The notes beneath the pieces are model-generated. The model did not search any database. It worked only from the letters and a program-made list of their open reading frames with translations, and was not told where the DNA came from. From Polynucleobacter sp. MG-5-Ahmo-C2 (GTDB lineage Bacteria > Pseudomonadota > Gammaproteobacteria > Burkholderiales > Burkholderiaceae), in the NCBI RefSeq assembly GCF_018687735.1, contig NZ_CP061304.1, forward strand, positions 1,116,001-1,180,000: DNA of 64,000 nt, written 5' to 3'. Position 1 is the stretch's first letter. The number at the start of each line of letters is the position of its first letter. Positions 25,180 through 36,873 of this stretch are shown here, piece after piece. The position numbers and the translations under genes are program-made.

Positions 25180-26997
25180 CTACTCGCGTGAAGCCTTCTT
25201 ACGATCATGCTCCTTCAAGTGGCGCTTACGAACACGCACGCTCTTAGGGGTAACTTCAACCAACTCATCATCGCTGATAAATTCAACAGCGTATTCCAAA
25301 GTCAAATCAATAGGAGTTACTAAGCGAACCGCTTCATCGGTGCCAGAAGAGCGCACGTTGGTGAGTTGCTTACCTTTAATGGGGTTAACAACTAAGTCGT
25401 TATCACGACTATGAATACCAATCACCATACCCTCATATACAGGGTCACCATGCTTGACAAACATGCGGCCTCGATCTTGCAATTTCCAAATAGCATAAGC
25501 AACCGCTTCACCGTCATCCTGGCTAATCAATACACCGTTATGACGCTCACCTAAGACACCATCCTTAGCAGGTGCGTAGGCATCAAAGGTATGGCTCATC
25601 AAACCATTACCACGAGTCATGGTCATGAAATCGCCCTGAAAGCCGATCAAGCCACGTGCCGGAATGCGGTACTCAAGACGAGTGCGGCCTTTGCCATCAC
25701 TCACCATATCCTGCAACTCACCCTTACGCTTACCTAAGTCTTCCATCACTGCGCCTTGAGTAGAGTCCTCTACGTCAACTGTTAAGTTTTCGTACGGCTC
25801 CATCTTGACGCCATTCTCTTCATGGAAAACTACGCGTGGACGTGAGACAGCCATTTCATAACCTTCACGACGCATGGTCTCAACCAAAATAGTAAGGTGC
25901 AGTTCACCGCGACCCGATACTTCAAAAACGGTATCGTCATCTGTTTCTCTGACACGCAAAGCCATATTAGATTTGAGTTCGCGATCTAAACGTTCGCGAA
26001 TCTGACGACTGGTTACAAACTTACCTTCACGACCAGCCAATGGGCTAGTGTTCACCATAAAGTTCATGGTCAAGGTTGGCTCATCAATCTTCAGCATTGG
26101 TAATGCGTCTGGTTTGTCAACCGCACAAACTGTTGTACCAATCGCTAATTCTTCAATACCATTGATCAAGGCGATATCCCCAGCGATTGCCTCTTCAACA
26201 ACTTCGCGCTCTAATCCCTTGAACTTCAATACCTGATTTACACGACCTTTAAATGGCACACCATCTGGACCATTCATGCAAATCACTTCCATGCCGGACT
26301 TAACGCGACCACGATTTACACGGCCAATACCAATTTTTCCTACATAACTGTTGTAGTCAATCGAAGAAATCTGGAACTGTAAGGGACCATCTGGATCATC
26401 GTCACGAACAGGAACGTGCTCTAAGACGGCATCGAATAATGGGCGCATATCGCCTTCACGAACATCTTCACTCATACCCGCATAGCCATTTAAGCCCGAT
26501 GCATAAATGATTGGGAAGTCGAGCTGCTCTTCTGTAGCGCCAAGTTTGTCAAATAGCTCGAAGGTTGCGTTAATCACGTAATCACAACGAGCGCCTGGAC
26601 GGTCAACCTTATTAATCACAACGATTGGCTTTAAGCCAAGAGCCAATGCTTTCTTGGTCACAAAGCGGGTTTGTGGCATTGGGCCCTCGACCGCATCAAC
26701 CAAAAGCAATACACCGTCAACCATAGAGAGCACACGCTCTACCTCGCCGCCGAAGTCCGCGTGTCCCGGGGTATCAACAATGTTGATATGCGTGCCGTCG
26801 TATTCAACTGCACAGTTCTTGGACAAAATAGTAATGCCACGCTCTTTTTCCAGATCGTTTGAGTCCATGACGCGTTCGGTCATTTTTTCATTAGAGCGGA
26901 ATGTGCCAGATTGGCGTAAAAGTTGATCAACCAAAGTAGTTTTACCGTGGTCAACGTGGGCGATGATAGCGATGTTACGAAGTGCGCGTTTAGTCAT
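25180..26997 (-). CDS. typA: Translational GTPase TypA/BipA
   Basis: Ribosome-associated GTPase of the EF-G-like class, important for ribosome assembly and cold or stress growth. At 605 residues it has normal length: G1 [11 protein letters not shown]3 [16 protein letters not shown]4 [13 protein letters not shown], the EF-G domain III and V-like parts, and the BipA-specific C-terminal domain ([20 protein letters not shown] to [15 protein letters not shown]). It lies 64 bases downstream of truB in the same direction. Confidence 0.98.
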   Translation of the reverse strand: MTKRALRNIAIIAHVDHGKTTLVDQLLRQSGTFRSNEKMTERVMDSNDLEKERGITILSKNCAVEYDGTHINIVDTPGHADFGGEVERVLSMVDGVLLLVDAVEGPMPQTRFVTKKALALGLKPIVVINKVDRPGARCDYVINATFELFDKLGATEEQLDFPIIYASGLNGYAGMSEDVREGDMRPLFDAVLEHVPVRDDDPDGPLQFQISSIDYNSYVGKIGIGRVNRGRVKSGMEVICMNGPDGVPFKGRVNQVLKFKGLEREVVEEAIAGDIALINGIEELAIGTTVCAVDKPDALPMLKIDEPTLTMNFMVNTSPLAGREGKFVTSRQIRERLDRELKSNMALRVRETDDDTVFEVSGRGELHLTILVETMRREGYEMAVSRPRVVFHEENGVKMEPYENLTVDVEDSTQGAVMEDLGKRKGELQDMVSDGKGRTRLEYRIPARGLIGFQGDFMTMTRGNGLMSHTFDAYAPAKDGVLGERHNGVLISQDDGEAVAYAIWKLQDRGRMFVKHGDPVYEGMVIGIHSRDNDLVVNPIKGKQLTNVRSSGTDEAVRLVTPIDLTLEYAVEFISDDELVEVTPKSVRVRKRHLKEHDRKKASRE

Positions 26998-27061
26998 GTG
27001 AAGCTTTTGAGGTTAAAAATAGGGTTGGAATAAGGTTAGTAAATAAATAAGTCAGTTTGAT

Positions 27062-27973
27062 TTAATGGACCTGAGAAATCAGACGCCTCGGATGCAAAAC
27101 CCCAGAGCGCCAGTCAGCAGTTCCAATAAAGTTATGGGGAGCAGCAGTGGCACGGTAAATACGTACCAAAGCCTCAATAGAGGGTAAGTTAAGCGGTACG
27201 CGTTGCCCCATCTCTAGACGCTTTGCTTGTTGCTCATCCACTGTCAGGTGGGGCAAGGTTTGGAGTAAAGCATCTACCGGCAAGATGTAACTGGAGCTAT
27301 TTTGTAAGCCGCTCTGAATCGATTCAATCGTAAATGACTGCTCTAAATTTAAATGCCCTACTTCAGTACGGCGTAAGCCAACCAAATGAGCGCCACAGCC
27401 TAGAGCATTGCCAATATCCTCAGCCAAGACGCGGATATAAGTGCCTTTGCTGCAAGATACTTCCAAGGTCGCTTCTGGCCACTGGATATTAGTCCAACGA
27501 ATGTGATGAATGGTGATATCACGAGCAGTACGCTCTAACTCAACACCAGCACGCGCATATTCGTATAAAGGTTTACCGTCACGCTTGAGCGCTGAATACA
27601 TTGGCGGAACTTGAGAAATCGGACCAGTAAATTTTGGGAGTAATGCATCTAATCCTTTTTTAAGCTCTACTTCACTTGCAAAGACGGGTAAAGCTAGCTC
27701 TTCAATGATGAGGCCTTCCGCATCGCCGGTATCAGTTCGTGACCCAAATTTCACCTGAGCAATATACGTTTTATCAGCTTCCAGTAAATCTTGAGAGTAC
27801 TTAGTAGCTTCACCCAAGCAAATTGGCAAAAGACCAGTCGCCATGGGATCTAAGGTACCCGTGTGGCCTGCTTTATCAGCATTTAATGCGCGCTTGACAG
27901 CGGTAACCGCACCCTGAGAGCTCATTCCCGCAGGCTTATCTAGCAACACTACGCCGTCGATCCGAGTAGCCAT
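27062..27973 (-). CDS. truB: tRNA pseudouridine-55 synthase TruB
   Basis: Makes pseudouridine 55 in the T-loop of tRNA. The catalytic motif GHTGTLDPMATGLLPICLGEATK (Asp in TLDP), a KRALNADKAGH lead-in and the GTYIRVLAEDIG motif are all present. I chose the ATG at 27973, because the family begins almost directly with the GVVLLDKPAGMSSQ strand; starts at 27991 (ATG) or 28012 (GTG) would overlap rbfA. It lies just downstream of the rbfA stop in the rimP-nusA-infB-rbfA-truB operon. Confidence 0.96.
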   Translation of the reverse strand: MATRIDGVVLLDKPAGMSSQGAVTAVKRALNADKAGHTGTLDPMATGLLPICLGEATKYSQDLLEADKTYIAQVKFGSRTDTGDAEGLIIEELALPVFASEVELKKGLDALLPKFTGPISQVPPMYSALKRDGKPLYEYARAGVELERTARDITIHHIRWTNIQWPEATLEVSCSKGTYIRVLAEDIGNALGCGAHLVGLRRTEVGHLNLEQSFTIESIQSGLQNSSSYILPVDALLQTLPHLTVDEQQAKRLEMGQRVPLNLPSIEALVRIYRATAAPHNFIGTADWRSGVLHPRRLISQVH

Positions 27974-27977
27974 GAAA

Positions 27978-28355
27978 TTATTGAGTCTCATCTTGATGAT
28001 CGCTGCGATCACTATCTACTGCTTGATCGATCAAACGAGACATCTCTATGCCATGCTCCACTGAGCTGTCATAGTGGAAATGTAATGTCGGCACGGTATG
28101 AATATGCAAACGCTTAAACAATAAAGAGTGTAGATATCCTGCTTTTTCTTGAAGTGCTTTTAAAGCATGCTCAGGCTCTGCACCTAACACCGTAAAGAAG
28201 ACTTTTGCATGCGCCAAATCTGGCGTCAGCTCAATACTTTGCAAAGTAATTAAGCCTAAGCTAGGACTACGTAACTCACGGGGAATCAGCTCAGCCAGGT
28301 CTCGCTGAATTTGATCGGCGAGACGCTGGTTACGATGCGGACTAGTCTTATGCAT
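27978..28355 (-). CDS. rbfA: 30S ribosome-binding factor RbfA
   Basis: Small KH-fold protein that helps 16S rRNA 5'-end maturation of the 30S subunit. 125 residues with the typical N-terminus ([21 protein letters not shown]), [13 protein letters not shown], and a helix ending [17 protein letters not shown]. It follows infB by 12 bases and precedes truB. Confidence 0.96.
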   Translation of the reverse strand: MHKTSPHRNQRLADQIQRDLAELIPRELRSPSLGLITLQSIELTPDLAHAKVFFTVLGAEPEHALKALQEKAGYLHSLLFKRLHIHTVPTLHFHYDSSVEHGIEMSRLIDQAVDSDRSDHQDETQ

Positions 28356-28367
28356 GGGGCTGATAAC

Positions 28368-31121
28368 TTAGAGTGAACGTGCTACTTCTGTAACTTCGAA
28401 CACTTCAAGCTGATCGCCTTCTTTAATATCGTTATAGCCTTTTAATGACAGACCACACTCAACACCGGCACGAACTTCTTTGGCATCATCTTTAAAGCGC
28501 TTAAGAGAATCCAACTCGCCAGACCAGACAACCACGTTGTCACGCAAGAGTCGAACGCTTGAAGAGCGTTTAACAACGCCATCAACCACCAAGCAACCTG
28601 CAATAGCACCAACTTTAGATACCAAGAAGACTTGACGGATCTCAACGAGACCGGTGATTTCTTCTTTCTTATCTGGAGTCAACATGCCGCTCAAAGCTAA
28701 TTTCACTTCGTCAACAGCGTCATAAATAATGTTGTGATAACGAATATCGACACCATTATTCTCAGCTAGCTTACGAGCCGCCGCATCTGCACGTGAGTTA
28801 AAGCCAATGATGACTGCTTTAGAGGCAACCGCCAAATTGACGTCGGTTTCCGTAATGCCGCCCACAGCCGCGTGAACGATTTGCACTTTCACTTCAGGTG
28901 TAGAAAGCTTCATGAGAGATTGTGACAAAGCTTCTTGTGAGCCCTGCACGTCAGCCTTGATGATCAATGGCAACAGCTTCGCCTCAATTGCACCCTCTTC
29001 CATGTTTTCCATCATGGTTTCGAGCTTGAATGCTTGCTGCTTCGCCAACTTCACGTCACGGAACTTACCTTGGCGGAAGAGCGCAATTTCGCGAGCTTTA
29101 CGCTCATCAGGAACTACCTGCACAGACTCACCAGCAGCGGGCACTTCAGATAGACCTTGAATCTCTACCGGAATAGAAGGGCCAGCCTCATTACATGGCT
29201 TACCGTTTTCATCCATCATCGCACGCACACGACCGAAGGTTGAGCCTGCCAAGAGCATGTCGCCACGTTTAAGTGTTCCAGATTGAACCAAGATCGTTGC
29301 GACCGGTCCCTTACCTTTATCTAAACGCGCTTCGATCACTAAGCCTTGAGCTGGAGCATCTTTTGCGGCCTTGAGCTCCAAGATTTCCGCTTGCAAAAGT
29401 ACGTTTTCTAACAATGCGTCAATACCCTCGCCAGTTTTTGCAGATACTGGTATGAATGGCACATCTCCACCGTATTCCTCAGGAACTACCTGCTCTGCTA
29501 CCAACTCAGTTTTTACACGATCAGCATTAGCTTCTGGCTTATCAATCTTGTTAATAGCAACAACTAAAGGCACGCCGCCAGCAACCGCATGGTGAATCGC
29601 TTCTTTAGTTTGTGGCATCACACCGTCGTCTGCAGCTACAACCAAGATCACGATATCCGTTGCCTTAGCACCACGAGCACGCATTGCTGTAAAAGCTTCG
29701 TGACCTGGGGTATCTAGGAAAGTAATCATTCCACGCGGAGTTTCTACATGGTATGCGCCAATGTGCTGAGTAATACCACCCGCTTCACCCGTAGCGACTT
29801 TAGCTGCACGAATCTTATCGAGCAAAGAAGTTTTACCGTGGTCAACGTGACCCATGACAGTTACGACTGGTGGACGTGGTAGCAATTCTGCATCATGACC
29901 ATCGGTGCCAAGATCTAAATCAGGATCATCCAATTTAGCAGCATGCGCGGTATGACCCATCTCTTCAACGATGATCATTGCGGTATCTTGATCCAGTACC
30001 TGGTTGATAGTAACCATCTGGCCCATACCCATTAGCAGCTTAATCACTTCAGCGCTCTTGACGGCCATTGCATGAGCCAACTCAGCAACCGTAATCGTTT
30101 CAGGAACATGCACGTCACGCACCACTGGTTCCGTTGGAACCTGGAAGTTTGTATCTACGTTAGCTTCAGCGATTTGGCGTTGTTTTTTGCGACCGCCGCC
30201 TGAGCGCCAACCACCAACACCACCAGATGAATCACCGCGAGTTTTCAGACCACCCGGTTTCTTGGCGCCTTCTTCTTGCCAAGTAGAGGATGTCTCTGCA
30301 GACTTAATGGTTTTACCCCCAACCTTAGCTGGAGATTTTTTCTTGTCATCTGCACCTTCTGCTTTAGCAGGTTTATGCAAAGTACCCTTTTTCGCTTCTT
30401 CAGCGGCTACTTCGCTTGGCGCTTTCAGAACACGGGCAGGCGCACTCATCATGTCACGAATAGCCAAAGCTTCCGCTTCAGCAGCAGCGCGACGAACACG
30501 AATCTCAGCCAACTCTTTTTCTTTACTTGCCGCTAGCTCTTTAGCAGCTTTATCGCTCTGGGCTTTCTTTTCAGCGGCAGCTGCGGCTGCGGCAGGAGCC
30601 TTGTCCTCAGGTTGAGCTTCAGCAACAGGCTGTGCCACTTCTTTTTGACGAGCCTCTTCAGCCGCCTGCATCTCTGCCTCTTGACGAGCCAATAATTCCG
30701 CTTGACGAGCTGCTTCAGCTGCGCGTTTTTCTAATTCCTCTTCAGACAGAATTGACTTAGCTGGTGCAGCAGGTGAAGCTGCTTTTGCTGGCGCCTCTTC
30801 GGCTGCAGGCACTTTTTCTCCCGCCTTCACTAGCACACGCTTTTTGCGTACCTCAACCTGAACGGTACGTGTTCGTCCAGCAGAATCCGCCTGACGAATC
30901 TCAGAGTTCTCGCGCTTGATTAAAGTAATCTTTTTACGAGCTCCAGCCTCGGTATTACCGTGTGCCTTTTGCAAATGCTCAAGCAGAACAGTCTTGTCCT
31001 TCTCGGTAATGCTCTCATCCTCAGAATTCTTATCGATACCAGCCGACTTCAATTGCTCCAAGAGGTCAGCCGCGGTTCTTTTAAGTTCCTTAGCGAGTAC
31101 TTTTACTGTTGTTGTTGCCAT
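28368..31121 (-). CDS. infB: Translation initiation factor IF-2
   Basis: GTPase that recruits initiator tRNA to the 30S subunit. 917 residues: IF2_N domain at the start ([26 protein letters not shown]), a long Ala/Lys/Glu-rich linker of low complexity (about 60-320), then the G domain from about 420 (G1 [15 protein letters not shown]3 [12 protein letters not shown]4 NKIDKPEA) and the C-terminal domains. Length is normal for betaproteobacteria. It is preceded by nusA with a 13-base gap. Confidence 0.98.
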   Translation of the reverse strand: MATTTVKVLAKELKRTAADLLEQLKSAGIDKNSEDESITEKDKTVLLEHLQKAHGNTEAGARKKITLIKRENSEIRQADSAGRTRTVQVEVRKKRVLVKAGEKVPAAEEAPAKAASPAAPAKSILSEEELEKRAAEAARQAELLARQEAEMQAAEEARQKEVAQPVAEAQPEDKAPAAAAAAAEKKAQSDKAAKELAASKEKELAEIRVRRAAAEAEALAIRDMMSAPARVLKAPSEVAAEEAKKGTLHKPAKAEGADDKKKSPAKVGGKTIKSAETSSTWQEEGAKKPGGLKTRGDSSGGVGGWRSGGGRKKQRQIAEANVDTNFQVPTEPVVRDVHVPETITVAELAHAMAVKSAEVIKLLMGMGQMVTINQVLDQDTAMIIVEEMGHTAHAAKLDDPDLDLGTDGHDAELLPRPPVVTVMGHVDHGKTSLLDKIRAAKVATGEAGGITQHIGAYHVETPRGMITFLDTPGHEAFTAMRARGAKATDIVILVVAADDGVMPQTKEAIHHAVAGGVPLVVAINKIDKPEANADRVKTELVAEQVVPEEYGGDVPFIPVSAKTGEGIDALLENVLLQAEILELKAAKDAPAQGLVIEARLDKGKGPVATILVQSGTLKRGDMLLAGSTFGRVRAMMDENGKPCNEAGPSIPVEIQGLSEVPAAGESVQVVPDERKAREIALFRQGKFRDVKLAKQQAFKLETMMENMEEGAIEAKLLPLIIKADVQGSQEALSQSLMKLSTPEVKVQIVHAAVGGITETDVNLAVASKAVIIGFNSRADAAARKLAENNGVDIRYHNIIYDAVDEVKLALSGMLTPDKKEEITGLVEIRQVFLVSKVGAIAGCLVVDGVVKRSSSVRLLRDNVVVWSGELDSLKRFKDDAKEVRAGVECGLSLKGYNDIKEGDQLEVFEVTEVARSL

Positions 31122-31134
31122 GCACTACTTCCTC

Positions 31135-32616
31135 TCATGAAGTAAACCAATGTTCGCGCGCTTTCATGATGAGCGTTTTCGCAGTTTCTTCGTCAATTTG
31201 TGTCGCCTCAACTAGCTCATCAACAGCTAGTTCAGCAAGGTCGTCACGGGTATGAACTTGATTGTCAGCAAGCTTAGCAATCAACTCAGTTGTCATTCCT
31301 TCTAAAGAACGTAAATCTTGAGAAACCTCCCCAATACGCTCTTCTTTTGCTAACTCCATAGTTAACAAGGAATCACGAGCGCGAGTACGCAACTCATTCA
31401 CAGTATCTTCATCGAATGAATCAATTTCTAACATCTCAGACAATGGCACGTATGCCACTTCTTCCAATGTATTGAAACCTTCTTCAATCAAAATATCAGC
31501 CACTTCTTGGTCAACATCCAATTTGTCCATGAACAACTGACGTACAGAAGAAGCTTCTTTTTCTGTTTTCTCAGCAGACTCTTCTGGAGTCATGATGTTG
31601 ATCTGCCAACCAGTCAAATCGCTTGCCAAACGAACGTTCTGTCCGCTACGGCCAATCGCAATTGCCAAATTCTCTTCATCAACTACTACGTCCATCGCAT
31701 GACGCTCTTCGTCAACCACGATTGAAGAAACTTGTGCGGGAGCCAATGCACCAATCACAAACTGCGCTGGATCTTCAGACCACAATACGATATCGACTGC
31801 TTCTCCAGCAACTTCGTTACGCACTGCAGTAACACGTGTTCCGCGTACACCAACGCAAGTACCAATTGGATCAATGCGTTTGTCGTAAGTCACAACGGCA
31901 ATCTTGGCACGAATACCAGGATCACGGGCTGCACCCTTAATCTCTAATAAGCCCTGCTCCATCTCTGGAACTTCGTTCTCAAATAACTTGATCAAGAAGT
32001 CTGGGCAAGTGCGGGAGAGTTCAATCTGTGGGCCACGTGCTTCACGATCCACTTTCAGGATATAGGCACGAACACGGTCACCGGAACGCAAGTTCTCTTT
32101 CGGAATCATTTGATCGCGACGCAATAAAGCTTCAACACGACCTGACTCAATGATCAATCCATTCTTATCAGCGCGCTTCACGGTACCGGTCATGACTTTT
32201 TCGCCACGCTCAAGGTAGTCGTTCAAAATTTGCTCACGCTCAGCATCACGAATACGTTGCAAGATCACTTGCTTGGCAGCTTGCGCACCAATACGTCCAA
32301 ATGCTAAGGATTCAATCTGCTCTTCGATGTAGTCGCCAACTTCCATATCGGCAAGTTGTTCTTGAGCTTCAAATTGCAAAATCTCTTTATCAGGCTCTTG
32401 CAAACCAGCTTCATTAGGAACAACCAACCAGCGACGGAAGGTTTCGTATTCGCCTGACTCGCGGTCAATCGATACACGAATATCCACATCTTCGTTGGGA
32501 TAACGTTTCTTAGTGGCTGAGGCCAACGCCATTTCTAGCGCCTCGAACACAATAACTTGATCAACGTTCTTTTCACGCGCTAGGGCGTCTGCCAACATGA
32601 GAACTTCTCGGCTCAT
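31135..32616 (-). CDS. nusA: Transcription termination/antitermination factor NusA
   Basis: RNA-polymerase pausing and antitermination factor. 493 residues with an N-terminal RNAP-binding domain ([18 protein letters not shown]), S1 domain (about 135-200), two KH domains ([27 protein letters not shown]) and C-terminal acidic repeats (about 350-490). Start overlaps the rimP stop by four bases (ATGA). NusA can act on its own operon through the leader upstream of rimP, where tandem terminator-like hairpins occur. Confidence 0.98.
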   Translation of the reverse strand: MSREVLMLADALAREKNVDQVIVFEALEMALASATKKRYPNEDVDIRVSIDRESGEYETFRRWLVVPNEAGLQEPDKEILQFEAQEQLADMEVGDYIEEQIESLAFGRIGAQAAKQVILQRIRDAEREQILNDYLERGEKVMTGTVKRADKNGLIIESGRVEALLRRDQMIPKENLRSGDRVRAYILKVDREARGPQIELSRTCPDFLIKLFENEVPEMEQGLLEIKGAARDPGIRAKIAVVTYDKRIDPIGTCVGVRGTRVTAVRNEVAGEAVDIVLWSEDPAQFVIGALAPAQVSSIVVDEERHAMDVVVDEENLAIAIGRSGQNVRLASDLTGWQINIMTPEESAEKTEKEASSVRQLFMDKLDVDQEVADILIEEGFNTLEEVAYVPLSEMLEIDSFDEDTVNELRTRARDSLLTMELAKEERIGEVSQDLRSLEGMTTELIAKLADNQVHTRDDLAELAVDELVEATQIDEETAKTLIMKAREHWFTS

Positions 32617-33104
32617 GACTTTCTTCCTTTGAAATCAATAACAGGGACCAACCGAGTCTTATCGACCTCGGCTAAAGAAAACTCCAATTGAGAGGGCTGA
32701 CCATCAGCACCCTCAAACACCAAACCAAATTTCGCATCAGGTGAATTCAATTCACCAGTCAGCAAACCTTGCAACACACCACGAAAATTTTTACGGCCGC
32801 CAACGGCAACACGCAATTTCAAATCCACTTCCATTTCAGCAAAACGCTCAAAATCTGCTGCACTCTTCACGGGGCGGTCTAAGCCCGGCGAAGAAATCTC
32901 CAAGCGCTCATAAGGAATGTTCTCAACTGGCAAGGTGTAGCTCAATTGATGGCTCACCTTCTCGCAATCGAGGACGGTAATCAAACGCTCATAATCGGGG
33001 TTCTCAATCGTGACGCGCAGCAGACCACCGGCTTCACGCTCGATATCCACTAACGTGTAACCTAAGTTTTCCAGCTCTGCAGAAATAACCTGCTGATCCT
33101 TCAC
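32613..33104 (-). CDS. rimP: Ribosome maturation factor RimP
   Basis: Needed for 30S assembly. 163 residues with the family pattern [35 protein letters not shown] and [14 protein letters not shown]. The start at 33104 is GTG with GAAGGG seven bases upstream. First gene of the rimP-nusA-infB-rbfA-truB operon and directly preceded by a hairpin with a nine-U tract. Confidence 0.95.
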   Translation of the reverse strand: MKDQQVISAELENLGYTLVDIEREAGGLLRVTIENPDYERLITVLDCEKVSHQLSYTLPVENIPYERLEISSPGLDRPVKSAADFERFAEMEVDLKLRVAVGGRKNFRGVLQGLLTGELNSPDAKFGLVFEGADGQPSQLEFSLAEVDKTRLVPVIDFKGRKS

Positions 33105-33128
33105 GACTACCCTTCATACCAAAATGGC

Positions 33129-33154
33129 AAAAAAAAATGGGCTTCAAAGCCCAT
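33129..33154 (-). terminator. Terminator-like hairpin in rimP leader (possible attenuator)
   Basis: An eight-base-pair stem ATGGGCTT/AAGCCCAT with a two-base loop is followed on the minus strand by nine U, ending about 24 bases before the rimP GTG. As a full terminator here it would cut off the essential rimP-nusA-infB operon unless read through or antiterminated, so attenuation is the simplest reading. Confidence 0.6.
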
Positions 33155-33221
33155 ATTCTCGAAATTCAGAACAGGCCGACTTACGTTGATCGCAACATCA
33201 GTCGGTAATAACTAAAACAAA

Positions 33222-33245
33222 CTAAAAACAGCAGAAACCTGCTGT
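33222..33245 (-). terminator. Rho-independent terminator after rluB
   Basis: A seven-base stem ACAGCAG/CTGCTGT with loop GTTT (minus strand), followed by TTTTAGTTT, 44 bases after the rluB stop at 33289. It terminates the scpB-rluB operon, though a TATAAT at 33260-33255 just upstream means it could also be the first hairpin of the rimP leader. Confidence 0.7.
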
Positions 33246-33288
33246 AAGACCAAAATTATAGCTGATTTTAAGGGAAAACTGTTAGAAA

Positions 33289-35073
33289 TCAGAAGCTTTC
33301 GCCTGGATTACGGGGTTTTCTAGGGCCTTTGTTAAAAGGTTTTCGCCCTTTTGGCGCGCCCCGTTTAGGTCCATTCCCAGGAGTTTGAGGGCTTCCAGTT
33401 ACAAAGGCAGACTGGCCATGATGTACTTTTTTGCCCTTGTTGCGGTTCTGGCCTTGACCATTTCCACCCTGACCACCTTGTCCGGGCTGACCGCCACCCT
33501 GACCAGGCCTACCACCTTGGGTGCGACCCCGGAAAGGACCGCGCCCCTCAGCAGAAGTACCGCCACCGCCCGGTTTACCGCCTCTACCCTGATGCGTTAG
33601 GCCGTTATGGCCACTAGCAAGGGTTAAGGCATCGCGAGAACCCCAGTAAGAAACCGAGGTTTGCATTGGATCAGGCTGGAAATCTTCTCCCGTAGGACGA
33701 CGATCGCGATTATTTGGATTAGGGCCACGACCCTTATCTTGCGGCTGCGGCATTTTTAAGCCTGCAGACTTCATCAAGTTATAGATACCGCCGGCCTCAA
33801 TCTCCTCCCATTTCCCCCGCCTTAAGCGTGGAGGTAATAAGAAAATGCCATAACGAGTTCGGATTAAGCGAGATACTGTATGACCAACCGCTTCAAACAT
33901 CCGACGCACCTCGCGATTACGACCCTCACTTAATGCAACGTGATACCAACGGTTAGCACCGTCACCACCACCCATTGCTAGGCGTAAGAATTTAGCTTGG
34001 CCATCATCAAGCGTAATACCGCTCTTTAGTTGCGCTGTGTTTTCTTGACTCAACTCACCCAAGATACGCACTGCGTATTCACGTTCAACACCATAGCGGG
34101 GATGCATTAAGCGATTTGCTAACTCGCCAGAAGTAGTGAATAACAACAAGCCTTCAGTATTGAAGTCTAAGCGACCTACTGCAATCCAACGGCCCTGGCG
34201 CGGCTTTGGCAAGCGATCAAATACAGTTGGGCGACCTTCAGGATCGGACTGACTCACGATTTCGCCAGCAGGCTTGTGATACATGATCACACGCGGTGGC
34301 TTAGTCTGAATTTTGCGATGCACTGGCTTGCCATTAATACGAACTTGATCAGTTGGTCCAATCCGTTGACCAATATGCGCAGGCAATCCGTTAACCGATA
34401 CTCGCCCTTGAATAATCAAATCTTCCATATCGCGACGGGATCCCATGCCAACGTCAGCTAATACCTTATGCAACTTAACGGTATCTTCATCATCAGCATC
34501 ATCATCTAAACCATCGAGGTCAGACCAAACTTCATCACGCAAACTGAGTGGTAAATCATCAACGTTCGCAAACTGCAGGCTACTCATTTCTTCTTCTGTT
34601 GGCGCGTCAGGATCTTCATCTTCACGCGAACCTTGTGCGCGTTGCGCACGACGTTCTGCGCCAGTTTGGTGAGAGATATCACTCTCATTCACACCATCAG
34701 GATTTTTTACCTCCAAGGCTTCAGGAGCATCCAAAGCTGCATCAAATTCACCAGAAACTACTGAAGCAAATAAGGCTTCGCTTTCTGCTGGATTTGGGGC
34801 TAATTTGGCAGCTTGATTGCCTTGACTATTGCCACCCTCACGCGGGCCATTGCTTTCACCGCCTGCGCGACGAGGCCGATCCTTATTGAAAGGGCGCTTC
34901 TTATTAAAAGGGTGTTTACTGCCGCCTGCACCTTGACGACGGGGGCGACGCTCTCCACGCTCGCCACCTTCAGTCTTAGGGCCATCAGTATTTGATGGCA
35001 CAGCATCTGAATTGGGGGGAGTTGCCGATGAATTTACTACCGGGGATGAATCGTTTTCGTTAGAGCTTGTCAT
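33289..35073 (-). CDS. rluB: 23S rRNA pseudouridine synthase RluB-like with long disordered tails
   Basis: Modifies U2605-type sites in 23S rRNA. The core (about 200-445) has an S4 RNA-binding domain ([22 protein letters not shown]) and the RsuA/RluB catalytic motif [14 protein letters not shown] with the nucleophilic Asp. At 594 residues it is about twice the bare core: the first 200 residues are Arg/Gly/Glu-rich, and the last 150 contain Gly-Gln repeats ([16 protein letters not shown]). Such tails are common in betaproteobacterial RluB and may bind RNA. It follows scpB by six bases. Confidence 0.92.
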   Translation of the reverse strand: MTSSNENDSSPVVNSSATPPNSDAVPSNTDGPKTEGGERGERRPRRQGAGGSKHPFNKKRPFNKDRPRRAGGESNGPREGGNSQGNQAAKLAPNPAESEALFASVVSGEFDAALDAPEALEVKNPDGVNESDISHQTGAERRAQRAQGSREDEDPDAPTEEEMSSLQFANVDDLPLSLRDEVWSDLDGLDDDADDEDTVKLHKVLADVGMGSRRDMEDLIIQGRVSVNGLPAHIGQRIGPTDQVRINGKPVHRKIQTKPPRVIMYHKPAGEIVSQSDPEGRPTVFDRLPKPRQGRWIAVGRLDFNTEGLLLFTTSGELANRLMHPRYGVEREYAVRILGELSQENTAQLKSGITLDDGQAKFLRLAMGGGDGANRWYHVALSEGRNREVRRMFEAVGHTVSRLIRTRYGIFLLPPRLRRGKWEEIEAGGIYNLMKSAGLKMPQPQDKGRGPNPNNRDRRPTGEDFQPDPMQTSVSYWGSRDALTLASGHNGLTHQGRGGKPGGGGTSAEGRGPFRGRTQGGRPGQGGGQPGQGGQGGNGQGQNRNKGKKVHHGQSAFVTGSPQTPGNGPKRGAPKGRKPFNKGPRKPRNPGESF

Positions 35074-35079
35074 TAATTA

Positions 35080-35745
35080 TTATTTTGTTTCGTCTGATGG
35101 TTCTTCAGACTCAGGAGTAACTTCTTCTACTACTTCATTGATTGAATCTTCTGCGTTGATGATTACGGTTTCTACAGTGGCATCTGCATCAAATTGAATG
35201 ATTGCTTGACCTAACTGCTCTGCAGCAGCCATTGGTGCGGCATCCTCCAACATCGGCAGGCTTTGCAAGTTTGTCAAACTCAAGTCATCTAGAAATTGTT
35301 TGGTGGTGGCATACAGGCCTGGACGACCGATAGTTTCTTTATGACCAATGACTTCTACCCAACCACGATCTTCCAACTGCTTCATGACGTTGCTACTCAC
35401 AGCAACACCACGAATCTCTTCAATCTCTCCGCGAGTAACCGGCTGGCGGTAAGCAATAATCGCTAGAGTCTCCATCACTGCACGAGAATACTTAGGCGGC
35501 TTCTCAGGAGTGAGACGGTCTAAGTACTCGCGCATTGATAAACGACTCTGGAAACGCCAACCAGTCGCAATATGTACTAACTCCATTCCTTTGTTGTCCC
35601 AGGCGCGCTGCAACTCTAGCAATGCCTCCTCGATATCTGCAGTGGTGATGTCCTCAACAAACAAGCGAGACAAATCAGCAACACTGAGTGGTTCCTGTGC
35701 GCACAGGAGGGCTGTTTCAATAACGCGCTTGTTGTGATCGTCCAT
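35080..35745 (-). CDS. scpB: Segregation and condensation protein ScpB
   Basis: Kleisin-associated subunit of the Smc-ScpAB complex that compacts chromosomes. 221 residues: winged-helix domain with [17 protein letters not shown], then [35 protein letters not shown], the family signature. The last 40 residues are an acidic tail ([15 protein letters not shown]). scpA is not adjacent. First gene of the scpB-rluB operon. Confidence 0.95.
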   Translation of the reverse strand: MDDHNKRVIETALLCAQEPLSVADLSRLFVEDITTADIEEALLELQRAWDNKGMELVHIATGWRFQSRLSMREYLDRLTPEKPPKYSRAVMETLAIIAYRQPVTRGEIEEIRGVAVSSNVMKQLEDRGWVEVIGHKETIGRPGLYATTKQFLDDLSLTNLQSLPMLEDAAPMAAAEQLGQAIIQFDADATVETVIINAEDSINEVVEEVTPESEEPSDETK

Positions 35746-35937
35746 AAAAGTCGGGCTACCAGGAATCTTCCTGATGAGGCTTTAAAAAATGTATTTCAGT
35801 AATGGGTTTGTGGTGTTCTCTAGCTACTACGAACAATCCATCTCATTAATTCTAGTTGGGGGATTGGTTCGCGCCGAAACGAAGTCCTTTTCGTTCACCG
35901 TGGATCCATTATAAGGTAGGCTCAATACAATAGCCAT

Positions 35938-36861
35938 ATGCACAATATTTCATCAAAACCGCAGAATGGACCACTTATGGAGCCAAACTCCCCAGAGCGC
36001 CGTCGCCTAATGGGTCTGGGTATAGGTATTGGCGCTCTGATTGGAACAACAGGCCTCTCCTCATGCAGCCTCATTGGAAACAAAAAGCCAGTGCTTGGAT
36101 TAGTGCTGGGCGCAGGAGCGGCAAGGGGTTTTGCCCATGTGGGCGCCATTAAGGCCCTCGAGGCTCAGGGTATTCGACCCGATATCGTCGTTGGCAGCAG
36201 TGCTGGTAGCGTGATTGCCGCCCTTCTGGCTTCAGGCGCTACCGGTAACGAACTCAATCGCCTCGCCTTAAATTTGGATGAGGCCACGATTGCTGACTGG
36301 GACTTACCGTTTGTTGGGCGTTTTGGAGGTCTCATCAAAGGGGATGCCTTGCAAAACATGGTCAATCGAGAAGTACAAAACAAAACTATTGAGCAAATGC
36401 GCATTCCACTCGGAATTGTTGCCACTGAGTTGCAATCAGGCAAAGGGGTAATGTTTAGAAGTGGCAATACTGGCCAGGCTGTTCGGGCATCGTGCAGCGT
36501 ACCTGGCGTCTTTCAACCTACTGTAATTGGTGGAAAAGAATATGTTGATGGTGGATTAGTGGCACCAGTACCGGTCAGTTTCGCAAGACAGATGGGTGCA
36601 ACCATCGTCATCGCGGTCAACATTTCTTCTGAGCCAGTGCATCAAGATGCCAGCGGTACCTTTGGCGTCTTGCAACAAACCATTTCCATTATGCAAAGAA
36701 GTATTAACCAATATGAATTGAAGAGCGCTGACATTGTGATTACCCCTCAACTCAAGCAAATGAGCGGCGGTGATTTCAAATCCAGAAATGCAGCCATTCT
36801 TGCTGGAGAGGCTGCAGCGCAGGAGCAAATGGTTTTAATTAAGGAAAAGCTAAAGGGCTAG
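35938..36861 (+). CDS. Patatin-like phospholipase, predicted lipoprotein
   Basis: A 307-residue serine-lipase-fold protein (RssA/YchK-type): G-x-G-x-x-R-G (LGAGAARGFAHVGAIKALE), nucleophile motif GSSAGS and catalytic Asp in DGGLVAP, all intact. It begins with an Arg-rich and hydrophobic leader (ERRRLMGLGIGIGALIG) ending in a lipobox (LSSC), so it is probably a lipid-anchored, possibly Tat-exported, enzyme. Start codon at 35938 or 35977 (residue 14); neither has a strong ribosome site. Substrate lipid unknown. Confidence 0.9.
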   Translation: MHNISSKPQNGPLMEPNSPERRRLMGLGIGIGALIGTTGLSSCSLIGNKKPVLGLVLGAGAARGFAHVGAIKALEAQGIRPDIVVGSSAGSVIAALLASGATGNELNRLALNLDEATIADWDLPFVGRFGGLIKGDALQNMVNREVQNKTIEQMRIPLGIVATELQSGKGVMFRSGNTGQAVRASCSVPGVFQPTVIGGKEYVDGGLVAPVPVSFARQMGATIVIAVNISSEPVHQDASGTFGVLQQTISIMQRSINQYELKSADIVITPQLKQMSGGDFKSRNAAILAGEAAAQEQMVLIKEKLKG

Positions 36862-36873
36862 AGAGCCCCTGTC

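Larger units (their letters stand above)
33105..33260 (-). promoter_or_regulatory. rimP operon promoter and structured leader
   Basis: A perfect TATAAT (33260-33255) would give a transcript start near 33248 and a leader of about 144 bases. In order it contains: hairpin 1 (ACAGCAG/CTGCTGT, then TTTT) at 33245-33228; hairpin 2 (CCGACT/AGTCGG plus an inner GTTG/CAAC) at 33205-33176; and hairpin 3 (ATGGGCTT/AAGCCCAT, then nine U) at 33154-33129. Hairpins 1 and 3 look like intrinsic terminators, which suggests transcription attenuation before rimP. No good -35 is visible, so hairpin 1 may instead only end the rluB transcript. Confidence 0.5.

Noticed and set aside
30187..30615. 142-residue open frame on the plus strand inside infB
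   Set aside because: It is antisense to the Ala/Lys-rich linker of IF-2, where biased codons keep the opposite frame open; the translation is Ser/Ala/Pro-rich with no recognisable fold.
34548..34889. 113-residue plus-strand frame inside rluB
   Set aside because: It is the complement of the disordered charged tail of RluB and contains only His/Leu/Arg-rich repeats.
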